A model generated the notes under the pieces. That model was not told the DNA's origin. It did no database searches and saw only the letters and a program-made list of their open reading frames with translations. Of a DNA stretch of 64,000 bases, positions 18,479-31,382 are shown piece after piece. Every line of letters starts with the position of its first letter. Positions within the stretch are counted from its first letter, which is position 1. This stretch comes from Sistotremastrum niveocremeum HHB9708 (lineage: Eukaryota > Basidiomycota > Agaricomycetes > Sistotremastrales > Sistotremastraceae), in the NCBI GenBank assembly GCA_001630475.1, contig KV419397.1, positions 19,640 to 83,639 of the forward strand, written 5' to 3'. The position numbers and the translations under genes were made by a program.

Positions 18479-20572
18479 ATGTCCAGCACATACACCTCGC
18501 ACAGGCCAGACAAAGGGAAACGACGGGCAGATCCAACAGAACAGACACCTCTCCTCTACAATTCCTACGATCCCACTAATACTAATACCGATTCCTCATC
18601 AAGCTCGCCTCCTCAACTAATCCATGATGTCCCAAGCGCCCTACCCTCCCGCTGGGCAGTCTTCCGGACATTCCTAATCACACTAGGAATATGTCTATCC
18701 ATCTTCATATTATTCCTCATCATATCTGCCAACGATGCATATTCACGTATGCATACCGATCCCGACGAAGTCTTGAACAACGCTATAAAGTGGCGAATTG
18801 ACAAGATGAAGATGATTAATATGACGAATGAGGGCGTTTGGATCAGGGTTGATGGTGAAATTGGGGTGGATGGCGATTGGATTGTGGAGTATAATTGGCT
18901 GGGGAGATGGGCCATCAGGAGATTGGGCGCTGTGTCTGTCGAACCTGAGGAAGTGATCGTCAGGTCGACTGCTATTTCGAGAGATTTGGGGACCATTCGT
19001 CCACCATCGTTCAACCTATCATTGGATCCCACGACCCCCACGCTGCTGTCATTACCAATCCTCATTTCTCCGCTTGCCAACGCCTCAGTTCTTGGCCAAT
19101 TCCTGAAGGAATCATGGCGAACGAGTACCATCGACTTGTCTGTCGCTTTAGACTCAATCGTAATTCGTGGCGGACGTTTATCAGATCCGTCATGGAGGGG
19201 GAGTCTAAGCCTCAAGCAAAATTACATCGTGAAACCTATCATATGGAATAGTGAGTATCCTCACGCCATACGCTATATGCGGTCTAACCTCACCTCGATT
19301 CTCAGTACCTCCTATGCCATTTTTGCCTTCGCCGCCAGAAATGCCTTCTCTCTCGTCGCTAGTTTCAGTTTCCAACCTGTCAATCTCACCATCCCTGACC
19401 GCGTCGGCGGTCGTCGATATTCCTAATCCATTACATTACCTCAACACCCCACCCATCGATTTTCTCATGTCGCACCAGCTCCAGGTGGCCGTAGCACTCG
19501 CAGTGTCAAACGAGACGCTGTCACTGGATGGATCTCTTCCGGTGGCAAATGCTACTAACGCTGCATTTACGGTCTCCTCTCGAGCGCCGAACATAACGGT
19601 GCCTGTCATAGGCCAGATCGGACCCCTGAACCTTACAAAATCTGATAACTCGTCTAATCTCCTTTCGTCATTCCTGCAAAACTACCTTTCCGGCGAGAAC
19701 TCCCCGATCCTTCTCGTTCCATCTATTCCTCCGTCTCTTTTTCCTAATTCAACAGACGTCATCATACCGTTTTCATTTCCTGGGCCATCTCCAAAACCGC
19801 AGGTTCTTCGAGATGTGCATATCAGCCAGATGAGCATCAAATTAAAAGGCGTCGTTGTGACAAAGGGACAAGTCTATGCGAGTGGGAAAGTAGAAGCAAA
19901 GGTCGTCTTGCCACGCGGGATGCATATGGACATAGATGTGATGAGAGTCGCTGTTGATGCCTTGATCTCAGACGGCCAGGGGACAGACGACTCAGGGTCA
20001 ATATCGCTCTCTGGGGTAGATGGCACGATTTCTCGATTGGTCGATGGCTCGTGGCCGTGGCCCTCTCGTGGAAATGAGAAAGGAACCCCAGCAAATAAGG
20101 GCGATGAGTCGAGGACTGATGATGGTGATTTAGATGCACCACCATCACGGCCATTACCCTCCCCACTTCCGCCTCGAGTCTTCGCGAGAATTCGACCGGA
20201 GAAATGGCTTGAGGCTTCGAGCGAAGAAGTTGATGGCGATGACGAGGACGGGACAACAGTTGTCGTGCAGTCGAGATTTCAAGACGTGCCATTGGAAGTA
20301 CTGGATGGACGGGAAGGGATATTTTCCGGTTTCGTCCGAAAGGTAAAGCTTCTGTGGTCTTGTTAATTTTTCGTAGCGCTGGTGCTGAAGCAGATTGTTT
20401 TCAGGTACTTTTCAAGGGCAGTGCCGTTGCGGGAGTAGAGGGGGTTGCAGGCGTGGGTGTGACTATACCTGGATTATTGGGGGATGCAGATGGGGACGGG
20501 CAGGGGGAGCTGCTGGAGCTTAGTGGACTTCCATTTGAGGGCTCCGTGGAGATTGGGAAGAATAATCTGTGA
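18479..20572 (+). CDS. Single-pass vacuolar-type membrane protein, Tag1-like (tentative)
   Basis: The N-terminal tail is short, polar and basic and carries EQTPLL, a dileucine-type vacuolar sorting signal. One membrane segment follows (about residues 60-86, FLITLGICLSIFILFLIIS). The large remaining part (about 560 aa) is beta-rich, with many N-glycosylation sequons (NMTN, NLSL, NASV, NLTI, NATN) and repeated barrel-like segments such as LKGVVVTKGQVYASGKVEAK. This layout matches the fungal Tag1/DUF3712 type, lumenal vacuolar proteins; Tag1 of yeast takes part in ending autophagy. Two introns lie near 19250-19305 and 20342-20403. An acidic/Pro-rich insert lies at about 20080-20170. Family assignment rests on architecture, not on a clear signature. 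Confidence 0.65.
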
Positions 20573-21101
20573 TATGTAGACTAGTTGTAACATCTTGTGT
20601 AGCGCTATCGACTTGTATTTGTTTGCTGCGTTGTGGCGGTGTCCGGGCGTTCTAGTTACATTTCGGGAGAGTTCTGAGCCGGCTCCGCGAGCGCTGTGCA
20701 AGTGGAATCTGGATGGCACGAGAGTTGATCCTTGTCGGCTGATCGTTGTTTCATTATCATCGATATCGTGACACGGGGAGTGCACTAAGAGTAACTAACT
20801 TAGCCTTGTCCTGATAATCATAGCGCGGATCATGTATTGTCGTCCTTAAAACAGCGACTGAACAAGGTCTTCCCCCCGCCTCCCCATCTCTCAACATCGT
20901 CGCTGTCGTCGTCGTCGTCGTCTGCGCCGTCGTGCACGCTTCTGGAGCGCGTGGCAATTGTGGCAACAGGACTTACGTTTAGTCGACGTCAGTTCCCGAT
21001 TAGGAAAGTCGTACCATCAGAATTTCTTTTCCCGAATATTATTATCGTTTCCCATCCCTTTCTCCCTCTTTCTCTTCCCCTCATCGTCTTCAACGACGAC
21101 C
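20573..21101. other. Intergenic region upstream of HMG-CoA reductase
   Basis: No gene is seen. A short GTC/TCG trinucleotide run lies at about 20899-20935, and pyrimidine-rich stretches (TTTCTCCCTCTTTCTCTTCC) lie just before the HMG-CoA reductase start, typical of strongly expressed fungal promoters. Confidence 0.5.
20899..20936. repeat. GTC trinucleotide microsatellite
   Basis: An interrupted run of TCG/GTC triplets lies in the upstream region of the HMG-CoA reductase gene. It is non-coding in the adopted models. Confidence 0.6.
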
Positions 21102-24100
21102 ATGGTCTCTTTCATCTCCTCAATGGCGGCTCGCTCGCCTATAGAGACCATCGTGGCCACCTTCGTCCTCACCACTTTAGCTTATTTCCAGACTCTCCAC
21201 CAGGTTAAGCACTCTTCCTTTTTCAAGTCGTCCTACCCTGCTGCAGTCAGGCCCGCCATCGCTCTTCGCACTGCCGAAGACATTTGGATTCCACGAGAGG
21301 ACCATGCCCACTACGACGTTGAAGTTCAACAGATTCACGTCCTTCCTGACCCTGCTTCTCCTCTTCCCTCTCTTTCCGACCTCACTCACTATCTCACCCA
21401 CTCTCTCCAATCACGATATGGCCATTCTTATTCTGACCTTTGTTTTTCCGCAAACACGTCGTGCATCGCCCCCAGCGCTGCGAACACAGTCACTCTTGCC
21501 TTCCGTCCCGAAGGCCGCGATGAATTCGTTCAAGCTCTCAAAAACACTCCATTCCCTTCTGAACGGCTAGGCGCCAAGTTTCAGATCCAGCGTCCTCAGA
21601 GAGACACTATCGCAGAGATGCGAAGTGGAAAATGGGTCGCATATGCCGCAAGAGCTTTGGTCTTGCGCTTCTGGGAGCTCGCTCAGGTAAGCACTTTTCA
21701 TTGGGCCTTTATGCGGCTTTTTGCTAAGCATATATTCAGAGAGCGGATTCGCTAGACATCCTCACAGTCTTAGCAGGCTATATTCTCATGCATGGCACCT
21801 TTATAGCCCTTATCCTCCGCACGCGATCCTTCACATCCTCTTATCTCTGGCTCACCTTCGCCATCCTCGCCTCATCTATCCTTTCCTTCATTATTGCACT
21901 CCCGCTGACTGGTCCTCTCCTTATCCCCGTTGATCCAATCTGTCTATCTGAAGCGCTCCCTTTCTTTGTCATAACCGTCGGGTTCGACAAGCCGCTCCGA
22001 CTCGCCAGAGCTGTCTTCTCCTCGCCGGACGTTTTATCGCGTCAGGCTACTCCTGCAGCAGATCTCGTCCAGAATGCCGTAAAGAAAGCAGGGGGCGCTA
22101 TCGTCAGAGACTATGCCATCGAAGTCGCCGTACTGCTCGTTGGCGCTGGATCAAGAGTGGGAGGACTGAGAGAATTCTGTGCGCTTGCTGCCCTCATCCT
22201 GGTCGTAGACTGCATCGCCCTCTTCACGTTCTACGTCGCAGTCCTCTGCGTCATGGTGGAGGTGCACAGAATCAAGGAAATGAGGAAACAGATGGCGTCT
22301 CCCACCACGGCTCAGAGCAAAGGCATCTCTTACAAGGCCGCTCTTCCCCGAGAAGACCCCGTTGCACGTCTCAAGTTACTCTTATTGGCGTCTTTCCTTA
22401 CTCTCCATATCCTCAACCTTTGCACAACATTGACACCAGCATCAGCTATCGCACGCCACGCCAAACATTCCCACTCCCTCTTACACTCTTCCGCTCCATT
22501 CGACCTTCCATCCCGTAAAGTCGATTTATCAACGACAACCATCCTCTCAGCACTCTCCGCTCTCCCTGCCGCACCTATCGCAGTCAAAGTGTATCCACCC
22601 ATCAACCTCCTCGTTCATCAATCCATACACGCCCCCAAGACTGAATTCCTGGAACGATTCATGATCTCTTGGTCTTCGCTCGTTAGCGATCCTATCTTGA
22701 GCAAATGGATCGTTCTAGGCCTTGCTATTTCGGTCTTTTTGAATGGGTACCTATTGAAAGGATTAGGCGCTGTACCTGTTGTGCCTTTTATTGCGCAACC
22801 ACAGCCTGGGAAGAGCTCAATGAAGAATGCGAGTGGAGAGCAGAAGGTCGTGTCATTCGTTGCGCATAGCGAGGTTCCTGCTATGAGAGTCAATGGAGAG
22901 GATATTGCTTCGGAGAAGAGTCTGAAGAAAGTGGAAGATGTCAAGGCTGTTCCTGAGTCTGCCAGCGTGGCGAACGGAAATGGTCATGCCACCGAGGATC
23001 ACAAGAAGGATCATAACCCGAAACATCTCACCATCGACACTCGCCGGAACTCATCCACCGAGTCACTGCTCTCATCTCCCAATGACGACGTTGTCCGTTC
23101 TTTGGAAACTTGCGTTGCTGTCCTTGAAAGTGGCCCTGTTCATCTGACCACGACAAGATTGACCAATGAAGAGATCATTCTCCTCTGCCAGACTGGAAAG
23201 ATCCAACTATATGCGCTCGAGAAGACTCTCGGAGACCTCGATCGGGCCGTATTCATCCGTCGCGCAGTTATCTGTACGTTCATTCCGATATCTTCCTTGT
23301 TCGCATAGATGCTAATCGCTTTATTAATAGCACGCGCATCGAAGACGAAAACACTCGAGGCGTCAGATCTTCCGTACAAGGATTACGATTACTCACGTGT
23401 TCTTGGTGCATGTTGTGAGAACGTGGTGGGATATATGCCCATCCCTGTCGGCATTGCAGGTCCTCTACGCATCGATGGTGAACTCTATCCTATTCCAATG
23501 GCTACCGCCGAAGGAACTCTCGTCGCATCGACTTCACGTGGCTGTAAAGCTCTCAATGCTGGCGGAGGTGTGACGACTGTGTTGACTCAGGACGGAATGA
23601 CCCGTGGACCTGCGATCGACTTCCCATCCATTTCCAGCGCCGCTAAAGCAAAAGCATGGATCGACTCCGAAGAAGGCGGCTATATTATCAAGGAAGCCTT
23701 CGATTCAACAAGTCGGTTCGCTCGGTTGCAGAAGCTCAAATGTGCAATGGCTGGACGAACACTCTACGTTCGTTTCGCAACGAGCACGGGCGACGCTATG
23801 GGCATGAACATGATCTCGAAGGGTACCGAAAAGGCTCTTGAAGTCCTTCAGGAGTATTTCCCTGACATGACTGTTCTTGCGCTCTCCGGTAATTATTGCA
23901 CGGATAAGAAGCCTGCTGCTATCAATTGGATTGAGGGGAGAGGGAAGAGTGTTGTTGCGGAGGCTGTCGTTCCTGGGAAGATCGTTCAGTCGGTTTTGAA
24001 GACGACCGTCAAGAACCTTTGTGCGCTGAATGTTAAGAAGAACTTGATTGGAAGTGCTATGGCCGGAAGCGTCGGCGGATTCAACGCACACGCTGCTAAT

Positions 24101-24678
24101 ATCTTGACCGCTGTTTTCCTTGCTACCGGGCAGGATCCTGCTCAAAATGTGGAGAGTTCTAACTGCATGACACTTATGGAACCGTACGTTTGCCACTTTA
24201 CTTTCACGACTTTATCTAATCACTTGCGTTTTACAGAACGAACAATGACGAAGATCTCTTGATCAGCGTCTCGATGCCATGTATCGAAGTTGGCACTGTA
24301 GGAGGTGGAACAGTCCTCCGACCACAAGCCGCCATGCTCGAACTCCTCGGTGTCCAGGGCGCTCATCCAACGTCACCAGGCCATAATGCACGACAGCTCG
24401 CCCGTATCATCGCGGCGGCTGTCATGGCCGGTGAACTTTCTCTCATGAGCGCTCTCGCAGCCGGACATCTCGTCCGTGCTCACGTCGCCATGAATCGTAC
24501 CCCTTCCGCTACGCCTACCTCAACTCGGCCCAGCACCCCCGCCCCCATGGCTTATGGTCTTCATGGCCTGACGTCAATGGAGGGGCCTTCATCACGAGTC
24601 ACAGTGAACAAAGATCGAATAGCTACTACTTTATCACCTACCCCTTCCCAGGGGTACTTCGTCGCTGGTCGTACGTGA
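21102..24678 (+). CDS. HMG1: 3-hydroxy-3-methylglutaryl-CoA reductase
   Basis: This is the rate-setting enzyme of the mevalonate pathway to ergosterol and terpenoids, anchored in the ER. The start [20 protein letters not shown] is followed by a first membrane segment. After an intron near 21690 comes a multi-span sterol-sensing region ([34 protein letters not shown]). A polar linker leads to the catalytic domain: [38 protein letters not shown] (catalytic Glu), [34 protein letters not shown] (Lys), [13 protein letters not shown] (Asp), VGTVGGGT and [12 protein letters not shown] (His). Introns lie near 23272-23330 and 24184-24237. The C-terminal tail of about 55 aa, rich in Ser/Thr/Pro, follows the last motif. 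All catalytic residues are present. Confidence 0.96.
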
Positions 24679-24971
24679 TGGACTTATCTTGCTCGCCGTC
24701 TTCATTCCCATTCGCCCTTCATATTCATTATCATCATCTTATAACGTCCTTGAGTTTTAATGCACTTATTGCTTCGATTGCATTGTTTATAGTAGACACA
24801 ATTTTGCAAAGAATACCATCGAATTACGGAAATCTACCATAACGCATTATTTACAAGGGAGAACATCATCAAACACACGACAGCATGGACAAGGAAAGCG
24901 AGCGAATAAACATCAAAAGCACAATACGACGAATGGTGCACCGAATTCTGCGACTCCACGAAGCCAATAAT

Positions 24972-27900
24972 CTAGGCTGGTTCTTCGGGGATCACTGGGC
25001 GAATTTGATTTATACGAGTTACCAGTGGCAGCAGAGCTACGTTCTCGCTTGAGGCGACGAGTTGCACCCGGTCAGCAAAGCTCTATGGACCATGTCAAGC
25101 TACATCGTAGGGAGCGAACTTAGATCGGCCTACCTTGAGCCAATGTTCGAAATTGGTCTGGAACTTGTTTAGGAAACTCCAGCGCTTTTCCATAGCAGCT
25201 TCGGTTGTGTCATCGGCACCAGCTTCTTTAGAGAATGAAGAAGAATAGGTTGTAAAGGTTGCACATGTCATCACAGCCTTTGAATAGTACTGTCACCAAT
25301 CGTCAAGATCACCTCGAAATTTGAGATTCAAGTGACTCACTTTCAACAATCCAGCGTGTGTCAGCATACAACCTTTCAGACATGTATCCAGGAAATCTAC
25401 GTGATCTCGTATGAGATCGTCCACCGTCGTGACGGTCTTGAGTCTCTCGTGGAATGCTCTCCAGCTGGGTTCCAGGATGTCAAAGGCCGCGAAGGCCAAG
25501 ATTTGCTGAATAAAGACGTTCATGCGAGTTCGCAGCAAGAGTACGCGACCTCTCCACTTCCCAAGATCAGTTGTCGAGTGAAGTGGCTGCCGCCATACCG
25601 ATCCTTTCTGATCGATCCACATTGAAGAGAGAGAGCGTTCCACGTGTCTCAAATGCAGAAGGAATCTGAATATGATCTGATATCGAAGGAGTGTACTTCG
25701 AGATATAACCAATGACAGAGGGAAAGGGACGTTATAATCGAGACTGAGCGCATCGATGGCTGCTTAATCGTTAGTATTTACTACCACCTGTAAGACCAAC
25801 AGACTCACTCATCAAAGAAGACTTTTCTTTCTCCTTGGATTTTTTGGCATCCTCTCTCTGTTCCTCGTCGCCGACTTCGTTCGGTCCTGCTCCCTGGACG
25901 CTGACGATCTTCAACAGCCATTCATACAGCGCACCGTTCGTACTGATGACTACTTTGACGTCCTCTCTATATGGAGCTCCTTCAGCTGCTAGAGCTAGGT
26001 CCATTAAAGGTTGCAATCGAGCCTGACTGACACTCTTCGTTGACCTGCGCATTTCCGAAACCGTAAGATCCAAGAAATGTAGCAAGAACGATCCTTGGGA
26101 AAGGAAGAAGAAGTGGCGTAGAGAATCCAACCGAGATACCAAAGTGTTGGCGGTAGTCAGGGATTTATCACCAACGAGTAGGGATAATAAAGTGATATTC
26201 GCATAAGTATACGCTTCGTCCACTTGTTTGATCCATCTAGACGTCGTCAAACTACAATTGAGTGGTAAAGACGGGGAGACGTGCACACCTGTCACTACCT
26301 AGGTCGATGTCCTCAGAAGTGTATGTTTCGAAGTCACTTTTGATCTGGCCGCCACAGGCTCTTATGACGTTCAAATATTTTCCCGCCAGAAGGATCTTAT
26401 GTTTTAATGGCTCAATTTCTGGCGGAATGCAAGCCCCACCCGGCAAACGGGTCGGTTCTTCAGGTTGTTTCCCTTTAGTAGACGTGGGCGGCGTCAGGGG
26501 CGTCAGGAAAGGTCGAGGAGGAGGAACGCCGAGGAGGCCTTGATCAGCCATTGCACTCGATATTCGATCATCCTGTGAAGATGAAACAGAAGTGCCATCG
26601 CGAAGCTAAACTCCAGTCAGAACCAATGTCGCCACTGCGAAAGTCCAGCTCACAGTATATCGCTTATCCCATTCTTCGTCTCCTCTCACAATACCGTCAG
26701 AAACGCCCCACTGAGCTTCTCGGATGCATCCCTCATCCCACCTGTCTCTCCAAACGCCTCGAGTCATCCAGTCTCTTAGCATCCTCGCGTACGGGACGCT
26801 AGCAGACTTCCAAAGACTGCTAAACACTTTCTGCGCGTCGGGGTCCCCGACATGCAACTGCATCATAGCCGAAATCACAGTGAGGACCTCCCCACCGATG
26901 ATCGGAGATTCGTTGTACTGGCTGTTCCGGGGCTTGGATGAATCCGTGAGATCCTTAGGCATGGAGAGTCCGAGATCTCGTCTGAGTACTCCTCCGGGGG
27001 TCTCGTCGTCAGACGATTCTTCATCAGCAGATTCTTCGGAAGGCGGCGTGACTGGACAGAGAGCTACCACCAGCTTTTGAAGTAAAGTCAATGTATGCAA
27101 CGTAGGGTGGACGTAGAACCACAATTTCTGCAGTGTGAAATCTGGAGAATGGTAGAAGGCGCTCTCTAGTTGCGCAAGGAGGACTTGATACTCCTGATAG
27201 TGTATGAATGAAATGGTCATGGGACAAAGAGGGCGAGACGATATGTACCTTCACCATATCTCTCAGAGCGGCGCAGAGCGCGTGATTTACCAAGCCAAAC
27301 TCCAAGGAGCTCCGAAGTTCAATGAAGGCCTTAATAGAGGAATAGTGCGTTGCGAGGGGAAGTGTTCGTTCGACTAGGTCGCGTAGAGAAGGATCTGTGG
27401 TGGATTGAGACTAAGCCACTCTAACGTGAGACTGTGCTCACTTAATTTAGGATCAACGACAAACTGGGGACCTGCCAGTAAGCTCTCCTCGTCAGCGTCC
27501 TCTGGAGCATAGCCTTCATGGAAGGTGATGTGCGTTCCTTCGATACCCTGGAGGCATGTTTAGGAGTGGTTGGTGTAGCTCGAATAGCTCACCATTAAAA
27601 CAGATAGCAAGTCTTCCAATATAATCGCTTCCTGCAACTCGAGACTGCATTCGCTGAGATTATCCTTGGTTTTCCTCCTGCTCTTGGCCTTCGGGGCAAT
27701 CGTAGGTCCCAAACCCAGGCGTGAGTTGAGTGGTGCCCGAACGAACGAACGCTCATCAATGAACGACTGCTCAGGTGCATTGTCTAGAAACGGTTTCTTT
27801 AAGTACAGCCCACTATTAAGACCTGAAGACACTCACAGCCCTCTCCATCTTCGTCAATAGCGCCGTTCACTGGACCTCGTTTCCGTCTTACTGCTTCGAT

Positions 27901-28045
27901 AGTGTGTGAGATCTGAGATATCGCGTTAGCTGAGTTGGAGCGATCGAACTGGCTCTACCTTGGTATACTGCTTCGCAGAGAGGGTGACTTGCGCTTTGCG
28001 CGACGAGGGACGCGTTCGAGGGGTGTAAGGGATGCTTGAAGCCAT
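24972..28045 (-). CDS. SPC97: Gamma-tubulin complex component 2 (GCP2/Spc97/Alp4)
   Basis: GCP2 pairs with GCP3 to hold gamma-tubulin at spindle pole bodies and start microtubules. The N-terminus reads MASSIPYTPRTRPSSRKAQV. Middle exons contain the GCP N-terminal (GRIP1) features: QEAIILEDLLSVLM, RTLPLATHYSSIKAFIEL-like, HALCAALRDMVKEYQVLLAQ, LWFYVHPTLHTL, then the conserved IPPEIEPLKHKILLAGKYLN. The C-terminal (GRIP2) part has RLDSLRHFFFLSQGSFLLHF, SLDYNVPFPLSLVISRSTLL, RYQIIFRFLLHLRHVERSL and DDLIRDHVDFLDTCLKGCML. The last exon ends NQIRPVIPEEPA with the stop at 24972. Length, about 850 aa, suits GCP2. It converges with HMG1 (about 290 bp gap). Eight or more introns; borders approximate. 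Confidence 0.9.
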
Positions 28046-28387
28046 GTTGGATGACATCGGCGTGACAGCACGCGACGACGCGTTTTCAACTCGACGTCGA
28101 CCGCAGCCTCAACTTGGGCATTCATGTCAACTCTGAGGACTAAAGGTCGTGTTTCACAGCTGGGGCAATCATATGCTGAAAAGGAAAACCAGAATCTACA
28201 ATCAAATTCCAACACCAAGGATCTCAGACTTTTATTCTCGATTTATTGTGGCTCAAGCTCTAACTTGTGCGACTGTTGACCCTAAGCTTCAATGAGTCAT
28301 TCAGCTATCATAAACGGGACATAGGCTAAGAAAAAAGGATTCAAAATATCTAAGAGAAATAACTACGATTAAAGCAGAGGTTATAGA
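28046..28387. other. Intergenic, GCP2 promoter side
   Basis: This 340 bp stretch between the GCP2 start and the stop of the DUF4243 gene (both on the minus strand) shows no gene. It should hold the GCP2 promoter and the 3' UTR of the next gene. Confidence 0.5.
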
Positions 28388-30123
28388 TCAATCCTCATAA
28401 AACCCGATCAGATCCCAATCTCCAGCCTTCTGTCCCTCACGCATCCATCCAAGGCGGTTGGCAGTGAGCCAAGCCACACGCAGGAACAAAGATCCATCAA
28501 GCAGTTCAGCGCCAGCAAGCTCCGTCCCAGTAAAATGTCCAGCCTTTCTGTTTCCGTACACAGTCGCATAATGAACAACTGCCCGTTGGAATTTCAAGAG
28601 ATGCTCATCAGGGTGAATGACGGTGCTTTGAAGAAGAGGCAACCAGGGGTTTGGCACTACGGAATCCACGCCTAAAGTGGCCGTTGCTTGGGAAGGTTGA
28701 GGGCCCGGGATATAGTAATTTGTTGAATTGGTGGCATCCCAAAAGCCCTTGATATCGAGAGCAGGGCGACCGCGGTTCACCCAATATGCGAGTGTCATGG
28801 CGAAGTATGCACGTAAGAGTGCAGATTGAGAAGAGGGCTGAACACGATCCATGATGGAAGGTAGGAAGAGAGATGAAGTGACAAAATGCATCCTGATAAA
28901 CGATTACAACATGATTGCAGTCCTCACGCGAAAACTCACGTTTGAAAATCAGCCTTGAAGTCGCGACCCTTTCTCCATCCTCCAACACCATAGATCAAGA
29001 CCATAAGCCAGGCAAGTTCCTCGAGTTTCTTATCCAGTTCTCCTGCAACGGACGTGTCGATCTGCCACAGGCTTGCATATTTCAGGATAATTTCTCCCTT
29101 GGGAGATTGCAAGAAAGGATCAATGGTGTCAATCTGAATCCCATCCATAACGACTTTGAATTCTGGAGTGGGGTCGAGCGCTGGATCGTTGAGCATGCGA
29201 GTCAGGATTGAGAACGAATGCAGATTGGATTCTTTGGTTGATGTGGCCGATTGCAACGTCAAGGTGGAAAACAGAGAGGATAGCGTCCCCGAAGCAGAAT
29301 GCGCAAAGAACTCCTTGGGCAAAAGGACTGCTGGAGAATTTGAAGAAATCGCAGTCCAACCCAGTCCTGTACGAAACCTCAGGGGGACTAATCTTGCGAG
29401 CAGAATGAGGACTTACCCTGGGCTACCGTCCCTAGAATGCCGAATTCGCATCCCTGGCCTGCGTGAATCAACGGGTGAAGTAAACCTGTCGGAAATGATT
29501 GAGTATCGTCCAGGAGTGAAGAAGCAACGGGGGCAACTTACCGCTCACGAAACGGCTCAGCATCTGAGGACCCGGTTTCTCTCCAGATGTTCCCCAATTC
29601 GCTTCCGCAGAAAAGATATACTTTTCGAGTGCGCCGGAGATGCCGAGGGATGCAACGACTCCGTAGAAGAACTCGAGATAGCCTTTGTAGTACCTTGCAG
29701 AAAAGGTCAGCAAGTACTCACGACATTGAAGGTCAACATACTTGTCATCGCCCAAATGCTCCTTCCAATTTGCTTCCGTTATTTCGACCGGTGACGCAAA
29801 AGCCTTGCGTTGAGTCTTGGCTTGAAGCTGGTATGCATCTCGAATCACGGAAGGCGATGCACCGAGCCCATAAGCGGCGTACAGATGATGAGCTAGGTGA
29901 CTGAAACAAGGGATGTAAGGATTATGTTGATGGCAGTGGCGAGCTATGAGACATACTTGTGGAATCCTCTGTCATCGAAATAGACGTGCCACGTCTCTGC
30001 GTCGACCTTGAGCCACTTCTGCAGCTCTTGGCCAGACTCTACAGAGAAACCCGGGATAGGCCTTGGTGCCCTCGCAGTCGTGACGGCGGGCAGAGGGTAT
30101 AGAATATCATCGTCGGAAGACAT
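28388..30123 (-). CDS. Questin-oxidase-like protein (DUF4243)
   Basis: The start MSSDDDILYPLPAVTTARAP leads to WHVYFDDRGFHN, then HLAHHLYAAYGLGASPSVIR, KEHLGDDKYVDLQCREYLLT, YYKGYLEFFYGVVASLGISG and LLHPLIHAGQGCEFGILGTV, the His-rich pattern of the DUF4243 family. Family members include GedK questin oxidase of geodin biosynthesis, a Baeyer-Villiger-like ring-opening enzyme; most members have no known substrate. The C-terminal exon has AYFAMTLAYWVNRGRPALDI and ends IGFYED. About five introns. No polyketide synthase or other secondary-metabolism gene is nearby, so a role in an anthraquinone pathway is not supported by context here. Family assignment is good; function is open. Confidence 0.82.
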
Positions 30124-30583
30124 GGTGGAGGGAAAGGATGGCTTGCTTTGATGGGAAGGAGAACATGGGGTGCACTCTCAAGATATACCTGGCTCGAATA
30201 TTAGCTTCCGCCCCTGAAAGTAAAAGATGAGCAGCGTACAACTGAGCCACCGTCTCTCGTCCAGGCACAGGCTCCACTTTCTCGCCCAAACTGACATCGG
30301 CCATTCTGCCCTATCGATGATGTCACTGGAGAGGGAGGTGATTGGGCGGCGCCTCAACGGTGAATGTTGTGCTAGGTTCACCAATGAACAGGCTTTCGGC
30401 GAGATCATTGCACTGATGAGACTCACTGAAAGGCGGGACCAGTGGGTCGAGCACATATACGATGCGAGAATCCACTCTTTTTCCATTTTCAGAGGTGTTT
30501 AGTTTTTTGTCCTGATCGACTCGAATTCCACGAGCTTTCCTTCCCCACAAACGTGTGCGACTCCGCAAAGCCACGCCAGTCAT
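30107..30583 (-). other. Possible small gene or gene remnant (unrecognised)
   Basis: Two minus-strand segments look protein-like: 30583-30420 (basic start MTGVALRSRTRLWGRKARGI, then VDSRIVYVLDPLVPPF) and 30304-30107 (MADVSLGEKVEPVPGRETVA, LYAAHLLLSGAEANIRA). A GTGAGT donor and a TAG acceptor lie between them, but joining at these sites does not keep the second frame, so the model does not close cleanly. The last codons overlap the start of the DUF4243 gene. It may be a small gene with a splice I have not found, or a remnant. I do not recognise a family. Confidence 0.3.
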
Positions 30584-30686
30584 TAAGCCAGTCTTCTGGG
30601 GCCATTCATATCAAAGATCACAGATCTTATTGACAATGTTGATTCATGATGTCACCGTCAACTCCAAAGTCTCACTGGCCATTCCA

Positions 30687-31012
30687 CTAAAATTGCTGGC
30701 CGGATTCGAAGCTGTAAACCACATCAGATTTTGAGTTCAGCCCACCATGTAGGTCACAAGCTTAACTTACTTGCGTATACCATCTTCGTATTCTGCCAGA
30801 ACTGGAGATAGTAGGATGGTGCTTCTGGAATATGACCCTGGGGCAAATGACGTCCGCGCTCCTGAATTCGAAACCTGTTTAAGATTTGATCCAAGACTGA
30901 ACCAGTGGGGAGGATCTCGTCAGAACAGCTACTCTTCAACAGTCATATCCATCTTGTCACTCTTGGACACACTGAATGCATTTCGATTATGGTCATTTGG
31001 TCCGTTCGACAT
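30687..31012 (-). CDS. Small unrecognised spliced gene (about 75 aa)
   Basis: The frame starts MSNGPNDHNRNAFSVSKSDK. Removing a possible 36-nt intron (GTAGCT..TTCAG, near 30930) gives MTVEDLGSNLKQVSNSGART, and a second intron (GTAAGT..ACAG, near 30770-30708) gives AEYEDGIRNFESGQQF before a TAG at 30687. The product would be small, polar, without signal peptide or membrane segment. A rival frame through the same exons (LPQGHIPEAPSYYLQFWQNT) also stays open across the second intron, so the true frame is unsure. The first intron is shorter than usual here. No family is recognised. Confidence 0.3.
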
Positions 31013-31382
31013 AGGAATTATAGCGAGGATGCTCCAAGGGGTGTTCAAAACAGGACGCCAACACGGCCAGCGAAAGTCCTTTCGAATATAGCATTAGCTA
31101 GCCCCAGACGATCTTGAGATGTTTTGTGAGCGAACGAGGGTCCGAGAAAGAGCCATTCACGAGCCTTCGACAACCGTGCGACATGGTCGGGTCAGACCGC
31201 GAAAATATTAATGTCGAACGTCCAAACAATGTGGTCAATCTTGGGGCTGCGCCTCGAAAACTAATAGCATTCCGACTCCTAATTATACAAGACTACGTCG
31301 CCTATGGTGATTCAAAAAAAATAGCAGGAATAGAACAGAAAAAAATCCGCAACAACATTTCAAGGAAAGGTAATGTCTACAC
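31013..31382. other. Intergenic, no clear gene
   Basis: This short spacer lies upstream of the small candidate gene and downstream of the long disordered protein gene. An A-rich stretch is seen at 31314-31345. Plus-strand frames here look random. Confidence 0.45.
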
